The notes: generated by a model not told the origin, from the sequence alone. Counted from the first letter of the stretch, positions 50,390 through 61,253 are shown. The stretch: 64,000 nt of DNA from Chitinophaga sp. sic0106 (GCF_019219075.1 NZ_JAHUWJ010000001.1:186001-250000); one strand, 5' to 3'. Program-made: numbers and translations.

Positions 50390-51811
50390 TTATTTTATTG
50401 CAGATTTAGATGCCGGAATGGTGATGGTAAACTCACTTCCTTTGTCCGGCTCGCTGTGAACACTGATGGTGCCGCCATGCAGTTCCACAATTTTCTTTAC
50501 ATAGCTGAGGCCAAGGCCAAAACCTTTTACGTTGTGAAGGTTTCCGGTAGGTACGCGGAAAAATTTGTCCCAGATACTATCCTGATAAACCCTGGGAATA
50601 CCAATACCATTGTCTTTTACACGGATTTTGAGCATGCCTTTTTCTTCCCATACGCGGATGTGTACGACAGGTGCATCACCTGAGTATTTAATCGCGTTAT
50701 CAATCAGGTTATTGATGGCATTGGAGATATGAGATTTATCGACGTAAACAGTTTCGCGTTTTAGATTGTTGTCATATCGTAGCTGAAGAGGAGCGGACTT
50801 AATCTGATGATTAGACAGGATGCTATCGATGATATCATTCAGGTCGGTGTCTTCGCGGAAGAGTTCTATTTCTTCCTTTTCTTCGGCGGCGATATGCAAT
50901 ACTTTTTCAACCAGGTCTGAGAGCCGTTGCAGTTCATGTTTTGATATGTCGAGATACCGTTGTGTTTTCTGAGGATCGTTCAGAGCATTAAAATTCTGCA
51001 AGGCTTCAACAGCTGCTGACACTGTAGCTACGGGTGTTTTGAGCTCATGGGTCATGTTGTTGATGAAATCATTTTTCACTTCTGACAATCGCTTTTGCTT
51101 CAGAATAGTACGCAGCATATAAACGAAAGAGAGGATAGTGAGCACAAGCAGTATCACGGAAGCCACGAGGATACCGAGCATTTTCTGGATGATAAATTCC
51201 AGTGGTGATTCAAAGGTAGCCTGCACGAAAAGATTAGTCCCCGGATTAAACGGAACCTTACGGGTTTGGCCTGACTCGCGGCGTCTGATGCTATCTCTGA
51301 AGCTGCCCCTTTCAAATCCACTGAAGCTCATATGGAAGGTATCCAGTGTATATTTGGAAATAATCTGGCGGCTGCTTAATTCAGCCTTGAATATAGAATC
51401 CAGTTTCACCAGTGCAGCGCTGTCGTTGTAATGGTTGGTAACCAGGTATTCCGACACCTGCCGGGCCAGCGTATCAGCGTAGATACGGGGTGGAAGGCTG
51501 TCATGACGCTGCATCCTGTTTTTGGAAGGAGGTCTGCTATCCCTCGGCATTCCTATCTCTTCCAACTGCATTACATACCCTTTGATGGGCTTTTTCAGTG
51601 AGTCCTTGTCCTTCCCATAGTACCTGATGTAGCGGCGGACGTCCTGGAAGTTCTGATTAAAGACAGCATTTCTTAATGCGTCGTTAATCTCCTTATCGAA
51701 TTGGTCCTGATTTAGCTTATATGAATTATACAGCCAGTATCCCTGAAAAAGAAAAATTCCAAGGATGCAGACGATCATGAGGGTGAGAATAATTCGTATA
51801 CGTTGGCGCAT
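50390..51811 (-). CDS. Sensor histidine kinase
   Basis: 473 residues: membrane helix at about 8-30, a periplasmic sensing region of about 180 residues without a recognised domain, second helix at about 213-235, HisKA with phospho-His in NNMTHELKTPVATVSAAVEA, and HATPase with NLIDNAIKYSGDAP, VKDNGIGIPRVYQDSIWDKF and GFGLGLSYVKKIV. All boxes are intact. It forms an operon with the OmpR-type regulator. A conserved architecture across Bacteroidota suggests envelope sensing; the ligand is unknown. Confidence 0.93.
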   Translation of the reverse strand: MRQRIRIILTLMIVCILGIFLFQGYWLYNSYKLNQDQFDKEINDALRNAVFNQNFQDVRRYIRYYGKDKDSLKKPIKGYVMQLEEIGMPRDSRPPSKNRMQRHDSLPPRIYADTLARQVSEYLVTNHYNDSAALVKLDSIFKAELSSRQIISKYTLDTFHMSFSGFERGSFRDSIRRRESGQTRKVPFNPGTNLFVQATFESPLEFIIQKMLGILVASVILLVLTILSFVYMLRTILKQKRLSEVKNDFINNMTHELKTPVATVSAAVEALQNFNALNDPQKTQRYLDISKHELQRLSDLVEKVLHIAAEEKEEIELFREDTDLNDIIDSILSNHQIKSAPLQLRYDNNLKRETVYVDKSHISNAINNLIDNAIKYSGDAPVVHIRVWEEKGMLKIRVKDNGIGIPRVYQDSIWDKFFRVPTGNLHNVKGFGLGLSYVKKIVELHGGTISVHSEPDKGSEFTITIPASKSAIK

Positions 51812-51831
51812 TAATTGACTTTGAGTTATAA

Positions 51832-51839
51832 CAAAGCTA
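51832..51839 (-). promoter_or_regulatory. -7 element (TAGCTTTG) of the kinase-regulator operon
   Basis: The minus strand reads TAGCTTTG, a full -7 match 20 bases before the kinase ATG. The -33 region is weak. Confidence 0.5.
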
Positions 51840-51952
51840 TCTAATCCGCCGGGAAAGCGGCTAAAACCTTAACAATAATTAACAGTAAATAATGCTTTTT
51901 AACGCAAATTGACTGGACGAATAAAGAATTTTGCATATAAAAATTAGCGATT

Positions 51953-52783
51953 ATGAATCTGATGTCACGACTGATCATGGCGGCAGCCCTGCTGCCGGTT
52001 TCCTCTGCCCTGTTTGCGCAGCAATCAGGCGTTATAGACTATGAGGTTACCCAGCGGATAGACGCATCCCGCATGGCGCGCTTTCAGGGCGGCAATGGGG
52101 AAGGGGCAGACGTGCCGGATGTAATTACCCTGCAGCAACATTTCACCTTCAATAACGGTATAGGCAAATTAACTACCGATCGTCCGGATTTCGGCGGCCA
52201 GGGCTTCGGCGGCAGAAGAAACCAGGATGGAGACAGCACCCGCCAACGCCGGCAGCGCCCTGATGGTCCGGGTGGCGAAGGCCGACCAGGCAGTGGCCCG
52301 GGAGGGCCTGGCGGATTTGGCCCTCAGAGGGGCTTTGGTGGCGGCCAGTTGGTGGATCTTCAAAATAAAAAGTACGAAACACTGTTTTCAACATCCGTAG
52401 ACGAAAAGAAAACGTATCTATCAGAGGAAGATTATGTAATTGCCCCAAATGCAGAACGAAGTGATAAAACCAAAAAGATCGCCGGTTACACCTGCAAAAA
52501 GGCCACTGTAAAGCTGAAAGATGATACTTATACGGTGTGGTATACCACAGAATTGCCTTTTAGCTACTCGCCGATAAACGGCCTGCTGCCCGAAAGCAAT
52601 GGAGTGGTATTATCCGCAGAAAGTAGTTCCCGTTCGTTTACCGCCAAGAAAGTTTCCTTGAAACCCGTTACGGATACAGACCTTTCAGTGCCCGCAGATG
52701 CACAGAAAGTAACCCCGGAACAACTGAGAGAGATTCGCAGGACAGAGATGGAAAAATTACGTAAGCGGCAACAACAGAACTAA
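51953..52783 (+). CDS. GLPGLI-type exported protein with Gly-rich insert
   Basis: 276 residues: signal peptide (cut after SALFA), a beta-rich N-terminal part, a long Gly/Arg/Pro/Gln insert (about 80-130, for example FGGQGFGGRRNQDGD and GGPGGFGPQRGFGGG), then the GLPGLI-type core with IAGYTCKKATVKLKDDTYTV and WYTTELPFSYSPINGLLPE. The literal GLPGLI motif is not kept (NGLLPESNGVV). Such proteins are found only in Bacteroidota, beside beta-barrel outer-membrane proteins. It precedes such a gene by 41 bases, probably in one transcript. Function is unknown. Confidence 0.75.
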   Translation: MNLMSRLIMAAALLPVSSALFAQQSGVIDYEVTQRIDASRMARFQGGNGEGADVPDVITLQQHFTFNNGIGKLTTDRPDFGGQGFGGRRNQDGDSTRQRRQRPDGPGGEGRPGSGPGGPGGFGPQRGFGGGQLVDLQNKKYETLFSTSVDEKKTYLSEEDYVIAPNAERSDKTKKIAGYTCKKATVKLKDDTYTVWYTTELPFSYSPINGLLPESNGVVLSAESSSRSFTAKKVSLKPVTDTDLSVPADAQKVTPEQLREIRRTEMEKLRKRQQQN

Positions 52784-52824
52784 AAAACATTAATAACTTT
52801 CCACCTTTCCTGTTATATCACTAT

Positions 52825-55740
52825 ATGAAGAAAATTCTAAGCATCTTGCTGGTATTGAGTTTGGGCGTTTTAGGCGCCCAGGCTCAGTCGTCACAAGGAA
52901 AGATTAAAGGCCAACTAACCGACCAGACAACCAAAGAAGCGTTGCCCGCTGCCACCGTCGTTCTATTGCACGCTAAAGACTCCTCTGTTGCCAACACTGC
53001 AGTTTCCGATGATAAAGGAAACTTTGAGTTCTCCGGCATCGCCGAAGGTTCCTATCGCCTGTTCCTGAGCTTTATGGGTTATAAATCCGTTTATAAACCT
53101 ATCAACATTACCCCTGAAAATAAAGTCATTGCCCTTGGCAACCTCGCCATGGAACATACCGGCGTAGACCTGAAAGGAGTAGAAATCCTCGAAGAAAAGC
53201 CACCTATCGTCATCAAAAAAGATACCCTCGAGTTTAATGCCGACGCATTTAAAACCAGAGAAAACTCAGTAGTAGAAGACCTCCTCAAGAAATTACCCGG
53301 CGTAACAGTAGATAAAGACGGCGCTATCACCGCACAAGGACAAACCGTTACCAAAGTACTGGTAGACGGTAAACCGTTTTTTGGCAGCGACCCTAAACTC
53401 GCTACCAAAAACCTGCCCGCCAATATCATCGATAAGGTACAGGTGATTGACAAAAAATCCGATCAGGCTGAATTTACCCAAATCGATGACGGGCAAACAG
53501 AAAAAGCTATCAACATCGTTATCAAAAAAGATAAACGTAAAGGCGTATTCGGCCGCGGTACCGCCGGTTATGGTACGGACGACCGATATGGCCTTACCGC
53601 CAACGTAAACCGATTCCGGGAAAACCAGCAGATGTCTGTACTCGGTGGAGGCAACAACGTTAATAACCTCGGATTCAGTCCCATGGGCCAGATGAGCTTC
53701 GGGGGCGGTGGCCGTGGTGGTGGCGGCGGTGGTATGAGAATAAGTGGCGGCGGCCGCGGAGGCGGTGGTGGCTTTGGCGGCGGTGCCAGCACCAGCGTAC
53801 CCGCGGGTATCACCAGCAACTGGAATGCCGGCGTAAACTTCAACCAAACGTATACGGATAAACTAACACTGAATGGCAGCTACTTCTTCAATGATAACAA
53901 AGTAAACGTACTGCAAAGTACCACCCAGCAAAACATTCAGCCCAGCTATTCCAACTACCAGTATACTAACAGCGCCTCTAACACTGAGAATGCCAATAAC
54001 CGCTTCAACGTAAGATTGGAATATAATATCGACTCATTCCATTCCATCGTGTTTACGCCTACGTACTCGCTGACAAATGCCAACAGCACCTCTTTCAACG
54101 ATTACACCACACTGGCGAATAACAACAAAGACACGATCAACAGCGGTATCACCAGAAATGATGGCCAGGGCAATACCTCCACCTTCGGAGGCCAGCTCCT
54201 GTACCGCCAGCGGTTTAAAAAGAAAGGTCGCGCCTTCAGTATCAACCTGGGTTATAACGATAACACCAATGACCAGATATCAACGGTAATCTCCAATACG
54301 GTGTTCTACAATAACGGCAACCGCAGAGATTCTGCTTATAACCAGCGTAACACCAACAACAGCAACAGTAAAAACATGTCGTTAAAAGCTACCTATTCCG
54401 AGCCTTTATTCAAGGATAACTTCCTGGAAGTAAACTACGGGATCACGCATTACAAAAGCAATGCGGAACGCTTCACCTACGACTACGATACCAACAAAGA
54501 CGAATACAACCACCGCAACGATTCACTGAGTAACATATTCGATAACAGTACCATCAACCAAAGCACGGGGCTGGCTATACGAACAGTAAAACTCAAGTAT
54601 GACTACAGCATTGGTCTGGATGTAGTATTCAATCATCTTGATAACAATACCTACTCCTTCAGAACAAAAAGAGATAGCACCATTACCCAACGTACGGTCA
54701 ACTTTGCACCGAACGCGTATTTCAATTACACCTTCTCTAAAAACAAACGCCTGAAAATAAACTATAACGGTCAAACCACGCAGCCAACGGTTCAACAGCT
54801 GCAACCGGTACCGGATAACAGTGATGCGTTGTACATTCAGCAGGGTAACCCTAATCTGAAACCAGCGTACAACAATAATATCAGCGTAAACTATAACACT
54901 TTCAACTTCCAGAATTTCACGGGCATGTTCGTGCAGATGAACTCTAATTTCGGAAGTAATAAAATCATCAATGCCAACCGCTATGATTCCGTAACAGGTA
55001 AAACTATCAGTACACCGGTAAACGTAAACGGCTATTATACTATCGGGGCCAGCATGCACAACTCCATTCCGCTATCAAAAACACCCGGTCAGAACCTGAA
55101 TACCGGCACCAACATCTCCTATAACAAGGATGTGTCGTTTAACGATATGCAGAAGAATTTCAGCAACTCCATCAACCTGTCACAAAACGCCAGCGTAAAC
55201 TACATGTACAAGGAGTGGCTGGATCTGTCCGCAGGTGGTAGCATTTCGTATAACATTATCCGTTATTCTCTCACTAAATCTTCCAATGCAAACTACCTGA
55301 ACTACTCTCTCAACGCAGATGTAAACGTTACGCTGCCCCTGGGTTTCATGTTAGGTACTGATATCAATTACATCATGAGCACTGGCTTATCTGATGGTAA
55401 CAACATCGGGTCTACGCTGTGGAATGCGAACGTAGCCAAATACTTCCTGCCTAAAAAGCAGCTGCTGCTGAAGGTGCAGGGCTTTGACCTGCTGAAACAA
55501 TATGCATCGGTATCCCGCTCTGTTACAGATAACTTTATCAGAGATACCCGTTCCAATGTATTACAGCAGTATTTCATGGTAAGCGTAACCTATTTCCTGA
55601 ACAGGTTTGGCGGTTCCAACAATCGTAATGGCAACGACAAACAACGTCAGATGGAAAGAGGTATGGAACGTAACATGCGTATGTTCCAGGGACCAGGCGG
55701 GGGAGGCACGGGCGGAGGTCGCCCTGGTGGCCGATTCTAG
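52825..55740 (+). CDS. TonB-receptor-like outer-membrane beta-barrel protein
   Basis: 971 residues: signal peptide (cut near AQA-QSS), carboxypeptidase-regulatory domain (about 27-115, GKIKGQLTDQTTKEALPAAT ... FLSFMGYKS), plug-like domain (about 120-230, VVEDLLKKLPGVTVDKDG, VLVDGKPFFGSDPKLATKNL) and a large beta-barrel of the OMP_b-brl_3 type. Two Gly-rich stretches stand out, one at about 290-325 (GGGGRGGGGGG and GGGFGGG) and one at the C-terminus (GPGGGGTGGGRPGGRF). No TonB box is evident. It follows the GLPGLI-type gene, which has similar Gly-rich sequence. Confidence 0.88.
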   Translation: MKKILSILLVLSLGVLGAQAQSSQGKIKGQLTDQTTKEALPAATVVLLHAKDSSVANTAVSDDKGNFEFSGIAEGSYRLFLSFMGYKSVYKPINITPENKVIALGNLAMEHTGVDLKGVEILEEKPPIVIKKDTLEFNADAFKTRENSVVEDLLKKLPGVTVDKDGAITAQGQTVTKVLVDGKPFFGSDPKLATKNLPANIIDKVQVIDKKSDQAEFTQIDDGQTEKAINIVIKKDKRKGVFGRGTAGYGTDDRYGLTANVNRFRENQQMSVLGGGNNVNNLGFSPMGQMSFGGGGRGGGGGGMRISGGGRGGGGGFGGGASTSVPAGITSNWNAGVNFNQTYTDKLTLNGSYFFNDNKVNVLQSTTQQNIQPSYSNYQYTNSASNTENANNRFNVRLEYNIDSFHSIVFTPTYSLTNANSTSFNDYTTLANNNKDTINSGITRNDGQGNTSTFGGQLLYRQRFKKKGRAFSINLGYNDNTNDQISTVISNTVFYNNGNRRDSAYNQRNTNNSNSKNMSLKATYSEPLFKDNFLEVNYGITHYKSNAERFTYDYDTNKDEYNHRNDSLSNIFDNSTINQSTGLAIRTVKLKYDYSIGLDVVFNHLDNNTYSFRTKRDSTITQRTVNFAPNAYFNYTFSKNKRLKINYNGQTTQPTVQQLQPVPDNSDALYIQQGNPNLKPAYNNNISVNYNTFNFQNFTGMFVQMNSNFGSNKIINANRYDSVTGKTISTPVNVNGYYTIGASMHNSIPLSKTPGQNLNTGTNISYNKDVSFNDMQKNFSNSINLSQNASVNYMYKEWLDLSAGGSISYNIIRYSLTKSSNANYLNYSLNADVNVTLPLGFMLGTDINYIMSTGLSDGNNIGSTLWNANVAKYFLPKKQLLLKVQGFDLLKQYASVSRSVTDNFIRDTRSNVLQQYFMVSVTYFLNRFGGSNNRNGNDKQRQMERGMERNMRMFQGPGGGGTGGGRPGGRF

Positions 55741-55769
55741 TACTTTAAACCATAACAATATATTTTCAG

Positions 55770-55804
55770 AAAACCTGTCAGTGAACTAATCCTGACAGGT
55801 TTTG
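55770..55804 (+). terminator. Terminator after the outer-membrane gene
   Basis: A stem AAACCTGTCAG/CTGACAGGTTT with a loop of about 10 bases and flanking A and T, 30 bases after the stop. Confidence 0.88.
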
Positions 55805-55856
55805 TTATTTTGGGGTTTTTCTTACCTGATCATCACATTTTTTCAACCTCAAAATC

Positions 55857-57626
55857 ATGAGAAAGTATTTACGCTTCTCCCTCGCGTTTGTCCTGATACT
55901 CTCCGTAAGCTGCGACAAATCCAGCATTCCCCGGGATTATGACCTCACTCCGGATGATCCTCCGGCTAATCAGCAATCACCCATTTCGACCAAGCAGGTG
56001 ACTGCCGGCGTTCAGGGTATAGTAATGGATGAAAACAATGATCCTGTGGCGGGAGCTATTGTTACCTGCGGCAATGGTAATGCCACCACCAATAGTGCCG
56101 GCACTTTCCTGATAGCCACTGCAAAAATGCTGGAAGATGCGGCGGTAGTAACCGTAAAGAAACCTGGATATTTTAATGGCCTTCGCACCATCGTGGTAAC
56201 AGGAAAAGATCAGGTGCAGTTTGTAACAATCAAGTTACTACCCAAGGAGCCGGCAGGAACTTTTGAAGCCAGCACCGGAGGTACTGTAACGACCAGCAAT
56301 GCGCAGTTCACTTTCGGGCCAGGCATGGTACTCGACAGCAAAAACAAACCCTTTAGTGGCAGCGTATCTCTCCTTTATGCTCCCATCAATCCTGAAAATA
56401 GTGACTTTGCCAAAATGCTGCCAAGTGATTTGCGTGGCATCAATGCTGCAAACCGACAGGTAGGATTGCAGTCCTTTGGTATGATGGCGGTAGAAATACA
56501 AAGTGAAGCCGGAGAGGTGCTGCACCTGGATGGCCAAAAGACGGTGGATATTAAAATGTCGATTCCTGCCAGCTTGCGCGCTTCGGCTCCCGCTACTATT
56601 CCGCTTTGGCATTTAGATGAAAAAGACGGCCTTTGGAAAGAGGAAGGCCTGGCCATCAAATCGGGCGACAACTACGTTGGAAAAGTGAAACATTTTTCAT
56701 TTTGGAACTGTGATGCGCAGTTTCCTATCATAGAATTTAAAGCGATACTGAAAGATCAGAACGGCTCGCCTATTGCAAACAGCCCGGTAAAAATTGTAAG
56801 GAGCAATAAGTCCGAAGGCTACGGCCATACGGACTTCCAGGGCACCGTATCCGGCATGATACCTGCAAATGAAAAAGTCACGCTGATACTGCATAATGAT
56901 TGTGGTAAAGCCTATTTTTCCAAAGAGATCGGTCCGTTTAATTCCACCTCCGATCTGGGCATTATCGCTGCACCGCTGCCCGCAAATAGCTATATACATC
57001 TCTCCGGAAATCTATTTACCTGCAATAATACACCGGTAAAAAACGGCGCAGTAGCTGTTGTGCTGGATAGTATTAAATACGGTAGTACGGTGAAAGACGG
57101 GAAGTATCAGGCTACCATTTTAAGGTGTGATCAGGCCAGCAGTAATATAGCCATTACCGCGGTGGATTTGGACAATAGCAAACAAGCTACCAGCAGGATG
57201 AATATTACTCCCGGGGACTATATTGCCGACTTAACCGCATGCGAAAATGCACAGGTGGGAACGATTGAATACACTTTTAATGGGAAAACCTACTCTTTTA
57301 ACAGTGTTACCGATACATTGCTGCTATACCAGGATGCACCAGGCGAGCCATTTAATTTTTCTTTTTCGGATAAACGCAGCCCTGATGGAGCCATCAATTG
57401 GCAACTGAGTTCCATTGCTGTAGGTGCGTATTCCGTAATGGCTTCCATGCAAACGCTCAACAGCTATTTTTCAGGTACGGTTACTGTCAAGATCTCTCAA
57501 ACAGGAAACCCCGGTCAGTTTGTGGTTGGTAGCATCTCCGGTTCTCTTCGTGATTACAGGGATAGTACAAGCACCAATCCAGCACCACCCATTAACGGAT
57601 CGTTCAAAGTAAAAAGGAACAATTAA
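55857..57626 (+). CDS. Large modular lipoprotein with carboxypeptidase-regulatory-like domains
   Basis: 589 residues with a lipoprotein signal ending LILSVSC (Cys19). The first domain (about 50-130, VQGIVMDENNDPVAGAIVTC, TVKKPGYFNG) resembles carboxypeptidase-regulatory beta domains; a middle part (about 135-280) includes GGTVTTSNAQFTFGPGMVLD and WHLDEKDGLW, resembling the ZU5-like surface domains of Bacteroidota lipoproteins; two or three further beta repeats follow. I see no enzyme motif, so it is likely a surface adhesin or structural protein. Monocistronic. Confidence 0.7.
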   Translation: MRKYLRFSLAFVLILSVSCDKSSIPRDYDLTPDDPPANQQSPISTKQVTAGVQGIVMDENNDPVAGAIVTCGNGNATTNSAGTFLIATAKMLEDAAVVTVKKPGYFNGLRTIVVTGKDQVQFVTIKLLPKEPAGTFEASTGGTVTTSNAQFTFGPGMVLDSKNKPFSGSVSLLYAPINPENSDFAKMLPSDLRGINAANRQVGLQSFGMMAVEIQSEAGEVLHLDGQKTVDIKMSIPASLRASAPATIPLWHLDEKDGLWKEEGLAIKSGDNYVGKVKHFSFWNCDAQFPIIEFKAILKDQNGSPIANSPVKIVRSNKSEGYGHTDFQGTVSGMIPANEKVTLILHNDCGKAYFSKEIGPFNSTSDLGIIAAPLPANSYIHLSGNLFTCNNTPVKNGAVAVVLDSIKYGSTVKDGKYQATILRCDQASSNIAITAVDLDNSKQATSRMNITPGDYIADLTACENAQVGTIEYTFNGKTYSFNSVTDTLLLYQDAPGEPFNFSFSDKRSPDGAINWQLSSIAVGAYSVMASMQTLNSYFSGTVTVKISQTGNPGQFVVGSISGSLRDYRDSTSTNPAPPINGSFKVKRNN

Positions 57627-57628
57627 CA

Positions 57629-57663
57629 GGAAAGGCGCACCGGTTGGCGCGCCTTTCCTCCTT
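57629..57663. terminator. Bidirectional terminator
   Basis: A stem AGGAAAGGCGC/GCGCCTTTCCT around a 10-base loop lies between the modular lipoprotein and the converging small membrane protein. Confidence 0.82.
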
Positions 57664-57673
57664 TAATGCGGTT

Positions 57674-57964
57674 TTACCTGGAAACCACACTACTGCGGTG
57701 CTGCGCAACAAATATGCGCCTGATCACCCAGGATAATGTGAAAGTAGGGATGAAATCTGTTCCCGGAAAAAGCTCTTCTATGAAGGTAAACATACTGCCA
57801 AAGGAACCTAAGGTGCCGCCGAAGAGGCGGTAAAAAATAATGGCAGCTACCGGGGCCCAAATAATATCGGCTACTTCGCCTAACATGGGGACTGCATAAC
57901 TGGCGCATCCCAGGAGATCCAGCGCCACGCAAATCCATAATTTGGGGGTATACTTTTTATCCAT
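57674..57964 (-). CDS. Small membrane protein of unknown function
   Basis: 96 residues with two to three hydrophobic segments (LWICVALDLLGCASYAVPML, DIIWAPVAAIIFYRLFGG and FIPTFTLSWVIRRIF). The Pro and Gly-rich pattern (PMLGEVADIIWAPVAA) is one I have seen in small conserved membrane proteins, including chlorophyll-synthase-region-like plant proteins and bacterial relatives, but no function follows. ATG at 57964 is preferred to 57970. Confidence 0.65.
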   Translation of the reverse strand: MDKKYTPKLWICVALDLLGCASYAVPMLGEVADIIWAPVAAIIFYRLFGGTLGSFGSMFTFIEELFPGTDFIPTFTLSWVIRRIFVAQHRSSVVSR

Positions 57965-58139
57965 ATTCAACCTCCGCTTTTCAATACATAAACAAATAAC
58001 TTACCAGAATTGGTAATCTTTAACAAAGTTACGGTTTTAGGGCGTTTCAGTGATACAGTCTGTAATTTTCCGCCTGTATATACCTAGTTGCATTTACGAT
58101 TTATTTCCCCTATTTTTAATCGTATTTTAAACACTTAAT

Positions 58140-59036
<897 letters not shown>

Positions 59037-59069
59037 CCCTGATAACACTACATCTCTTTAAATACCAAT

Positions 59070-59110
59070 AACATCCGTTTGAACCACGCTGCTCAAACGG
59101 ATGTTTATTT
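59070..59110 (+). terminator. Terminator after the TIM-barrel gene
   Basis: A perfect 13-bp stem AACATCCGTTTGA/TCAAACGGATGTT with a 10-base loop, then TATTTTG. Its T-rich tail overlaps the -33 element of the next gene. Confidence 0.85.
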
Positions 59111-59139
59111 TGTTTGTTATATACGGCCCCTTACCTTTG
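59109..59139 (+). promoter_or_regulatory. Promoter of the amino acid permease gene
   Basis: TTTG (59109-59112), 19 bases, TACCTTTG (59132-59139). It lies inside the longer ORF starting at 59114, which supports the ATG at 59174. Confidence 0.7.
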
Positions 59140-59173
59140 CCGCCAATTAGTCCACAAATCAAGTAGGGTAATA

Positions 59174-60628
59174 ATGAAACAGTACTACAAAAAGCCGCTG
59201 GCCTGGCTGCTGGCCGAATCGGAAGACGACAGCTCCAAAACGCTGAAACGCACACTCAACGCCTTCCAGCTCACCATGCTGGGGCTGGGGGTGATCATCG
59301 GTGCCGGCCTGTTTTCCCTGACTGGCATTGCCGCGGCTAACCACGCCGGCCCTGCGGTAACGCTATCGTTTGTTGTAGCCGCCATCGGCTGCGCCTTTGC
59401 AGGGTTATGTTATGCCGAATTTGCGTCCATGATCCCCGTAGCCGGTTCAGCTTACACCTACGCCTATACGACCATGGGGGAGCTGTTTGCCTGGATCATT
59501 GGCTGGGACCTCGTCCTGGAGTTTTCCGTAGGGGCGGCAACGGTATCCATCAGCTGGTCCAATTACCTGGTAACGTTTCTGCATAACTATGGCATCTACC
59601 TCCCGGAAAGGTGGCTGCATTCACCCTTCGAAACATTTGTGGCTCAAAACGGCGAAACACTATCCGGTATCATGAACCTGCCAGCCGCTCTGGTAGTGGT
59701 ATTGATGTCGCTTATACTGATCAGGGGCACCAAAGGTTCCGCCATCTGGAACGCGATAGTAGTATCGCTGAAAGTGGGTGTGGTACTGGTGTTCATTGCT
59801 TTGGGATGGAAGTATATTAACCCGGCCAACCATGTCCCGTATATCCCTGCCAACACGGGTTCCTTTGGTGACTTCGGCATATCAGGCATATTCAGAGGGG
59901 CAGGGATTGTATTTTTCGTCTTCCTGGGCTTCGATATCATCAGTACTGCGGCGCAGGAAACAAAGAATCCACGCAGAAACATGCCCATAGGGATTCTTGG
60001 CTCTCTCGCCATATGTACCGTACTCTTTATTTTATTTGCCCATGTAATGACCGGCCTGGCGCCCTACAAGGAATTTAAAGACAGCGGCGCCCCGGTAGCT
60101 ATCGCCATCGCACACACGCCGTATATCTGGCTGGGGCAGGCAATATTGCTGGCTATTATAGTTGGTTACACGTCGGTGATCCTAGTGGATTTACTGGGCC
60201 AGAGCCGCGTGTTTTACGCCATGTCTAAAGACGGGCTGCTGCCAAAAATTTTCTCCGACATCCACCCGCGCTACCGCACCCCGTGGAAATCCAATATCCT
60301 CTTCTGTATTTTCATCAGTGTGTTTGCCGCTTTTGTGCCTTTGAAGGTAGTGGGGGAGATGACAAGCATAGGTACGCTACTGGCCTTCGTCATGGTTTGT
60401 GCCGGCGTATGGATTATGCGGTATACCATGCCGGATGCACCGCGGGCCTTCCGAACACCATTGGTGCCACTGGTACCCATCCTGGGCATTATTTCCTGCC
60501 TGGCCATGATGGTGTCGCTGCCGCTGGATACCTGGCTGCGCCTCATTATCTGGATGGCGCTGGGCATGGTGATTTACTATGCGTACGGGAAGAAAAGAAG
60601 TCGTGTCAGAGCTACGCTGAATCAGTAA
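59174..60628 (+). CDS. APC-family amino acid permease
   Basis: 484 residues with about twelve membrane helices. The first helix carries LGLGVIIGAGLFSLTG, the substrate-binding GIIG-like signature of the amino acid-polyamine-organocation family; FFVFLGFDIISTAAQETKNP at helix 6 is typical of the cationic amino acid transporter group. Substrates cannot be fixed from sequence. Start at 59174 is based on the promoter and on MKQYYKKPLAWLLAESEDDS, seen as a usual N-terminus. The end overlaps the converging GNAT gene by seven bases. Confidence 0.9.
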   Translation: MKQYYKKPLAWLLAESEDDSSKTLKRTLNAFQLTMLGLGVIIGAGLFSLTGIAAANHAGPAVTLSFVVAAIGCAFAGLCYAEFASMIPVAGSAYTYAYTTMGELFAWIIGWDLVLEFSVGAATVSISWSNYLVTFLHNYGIYLPERWLHSPFETFVAQNGETLSGIMNLPAALVVVLMSLILIRGTKGSAIWNAIVVSLKVGVVLVFIALGWKYINPANHVPYIPANTGSFGDFGISGIFRGAGIVFFVFLGFDIISTAAQETKNPRRNMPIGILGSLAICTVLFILFAHVMTGLAPYKEFKDSGAPVAIAIAHTPYIWLGQAILLAIIVGYTSVILVDLLGQSRVFYAMSKDGLLPKIFSDIHPRYRTPWKSNILFCIFISVFAAFVPLKVVGEMTSIGTLLAFVMVCAGVWIMRYTMPDAPRAFRTPLVPLVPILGIISCLAMMVSLPLDTWLRLIIWMALGMVIYYAYGKKRSRVRATLNQ

Positions 60629-61164
60629 GGCCAGTCTTCCCGGAGGATACCCATCACTACCATGTCCACAAACTGCCCATGCAGCCTGGCACTGGAGCGG
60701 AGTACCCCTTCTTTACAGAAGCCCAGTTTAATCGGAATCTGGCCACTGCGCTCGTTTTGCATGACGAACCGGATTTCTATTTTATTGAGATGTAATTGCT
60801 TAAAAGCAAAACTTACTACGGCCCTGGCAGCGGTGGTAGCAATACCTTTGCCCTGATAGGCGGCGCCCAGCCAGTAGCCTATTTCAGCAATATGGAGCTC
60901 CTGATCCCAGCTGTGGATATCTATCACGCCACAAAACTCATTACGGTACCAGATGCCGAAAGCAACGGCGTCCTGCTCTTCGGCCTTGCGCTGCATCATT
61001 TCAATAAAACGCAGGCTATGTTCTTCCTTAGTGTTGTAATCTACCCAGGGTAAAAATTTTCTGAGTTGTTTGCGGGAGATATCAAGCTGGTGATAGAGCG
61101 CAGACGCATCCGTGGGCTGCAATTGTTTCAGGTGTATATCATCGTTAACTGGTATCTCTATCAT
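60622..61164 (-). CDS. GNAT-family N-acetyltransferase (RimJ/RimL-like)
   Basis: 180 residues. GNAT fold with the acetyl-CoA loop in YQGKGIATTAARAVV, preceded by EIGYWLGAA, and with NKIEIRFVMQNERSGQIPIK and LGFCKEG, all typical of the RimL group that acetylates N-termini of ribosomal proteins or small molecules. The natural target is unknown. Monocistronic, with a terminator of the next minus-strand gene upstream. Confidence 0.88.
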   Translation of the reverse strand: MIEIPVNDDIHLKQLQPTDASALYHQLDISRKQLRKFLPWVDYNTKEEHSLRFIEMMQRKAEEQDAVAFGIWYRNEFCGVIDIHSWDQELHIAEIGYWLGAAYQGKGIATTAARAVVSFAFKQLHLNKIEIRFVMQNERSGQIPIKLGFCKEGVLRSSARLHGQFVDMVVMGILREDWPY

Positions 61165-61200
61165 AGCGGGAAAGGAATAAAGGGGGCTAACTTACAAAAA

Positions 61201-61236
61201 AAAGCGGGAACTGACTGGTTCTGTTCCCGCCTTTTT
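61201..61236. terminator. Terminator of the DUF4136-like lipoprotein gene
   Basis: A stem AAAGCGGGAAC/GTTCCCGCCTTT around an 11-base loop, with A-rich left flank and T-run on the right, just beyond the stop of the minus-strand lipoprotein gene. Confidence 0.83.
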
Positions 61237-61253
61237 GCACGTGCACAAATTTC

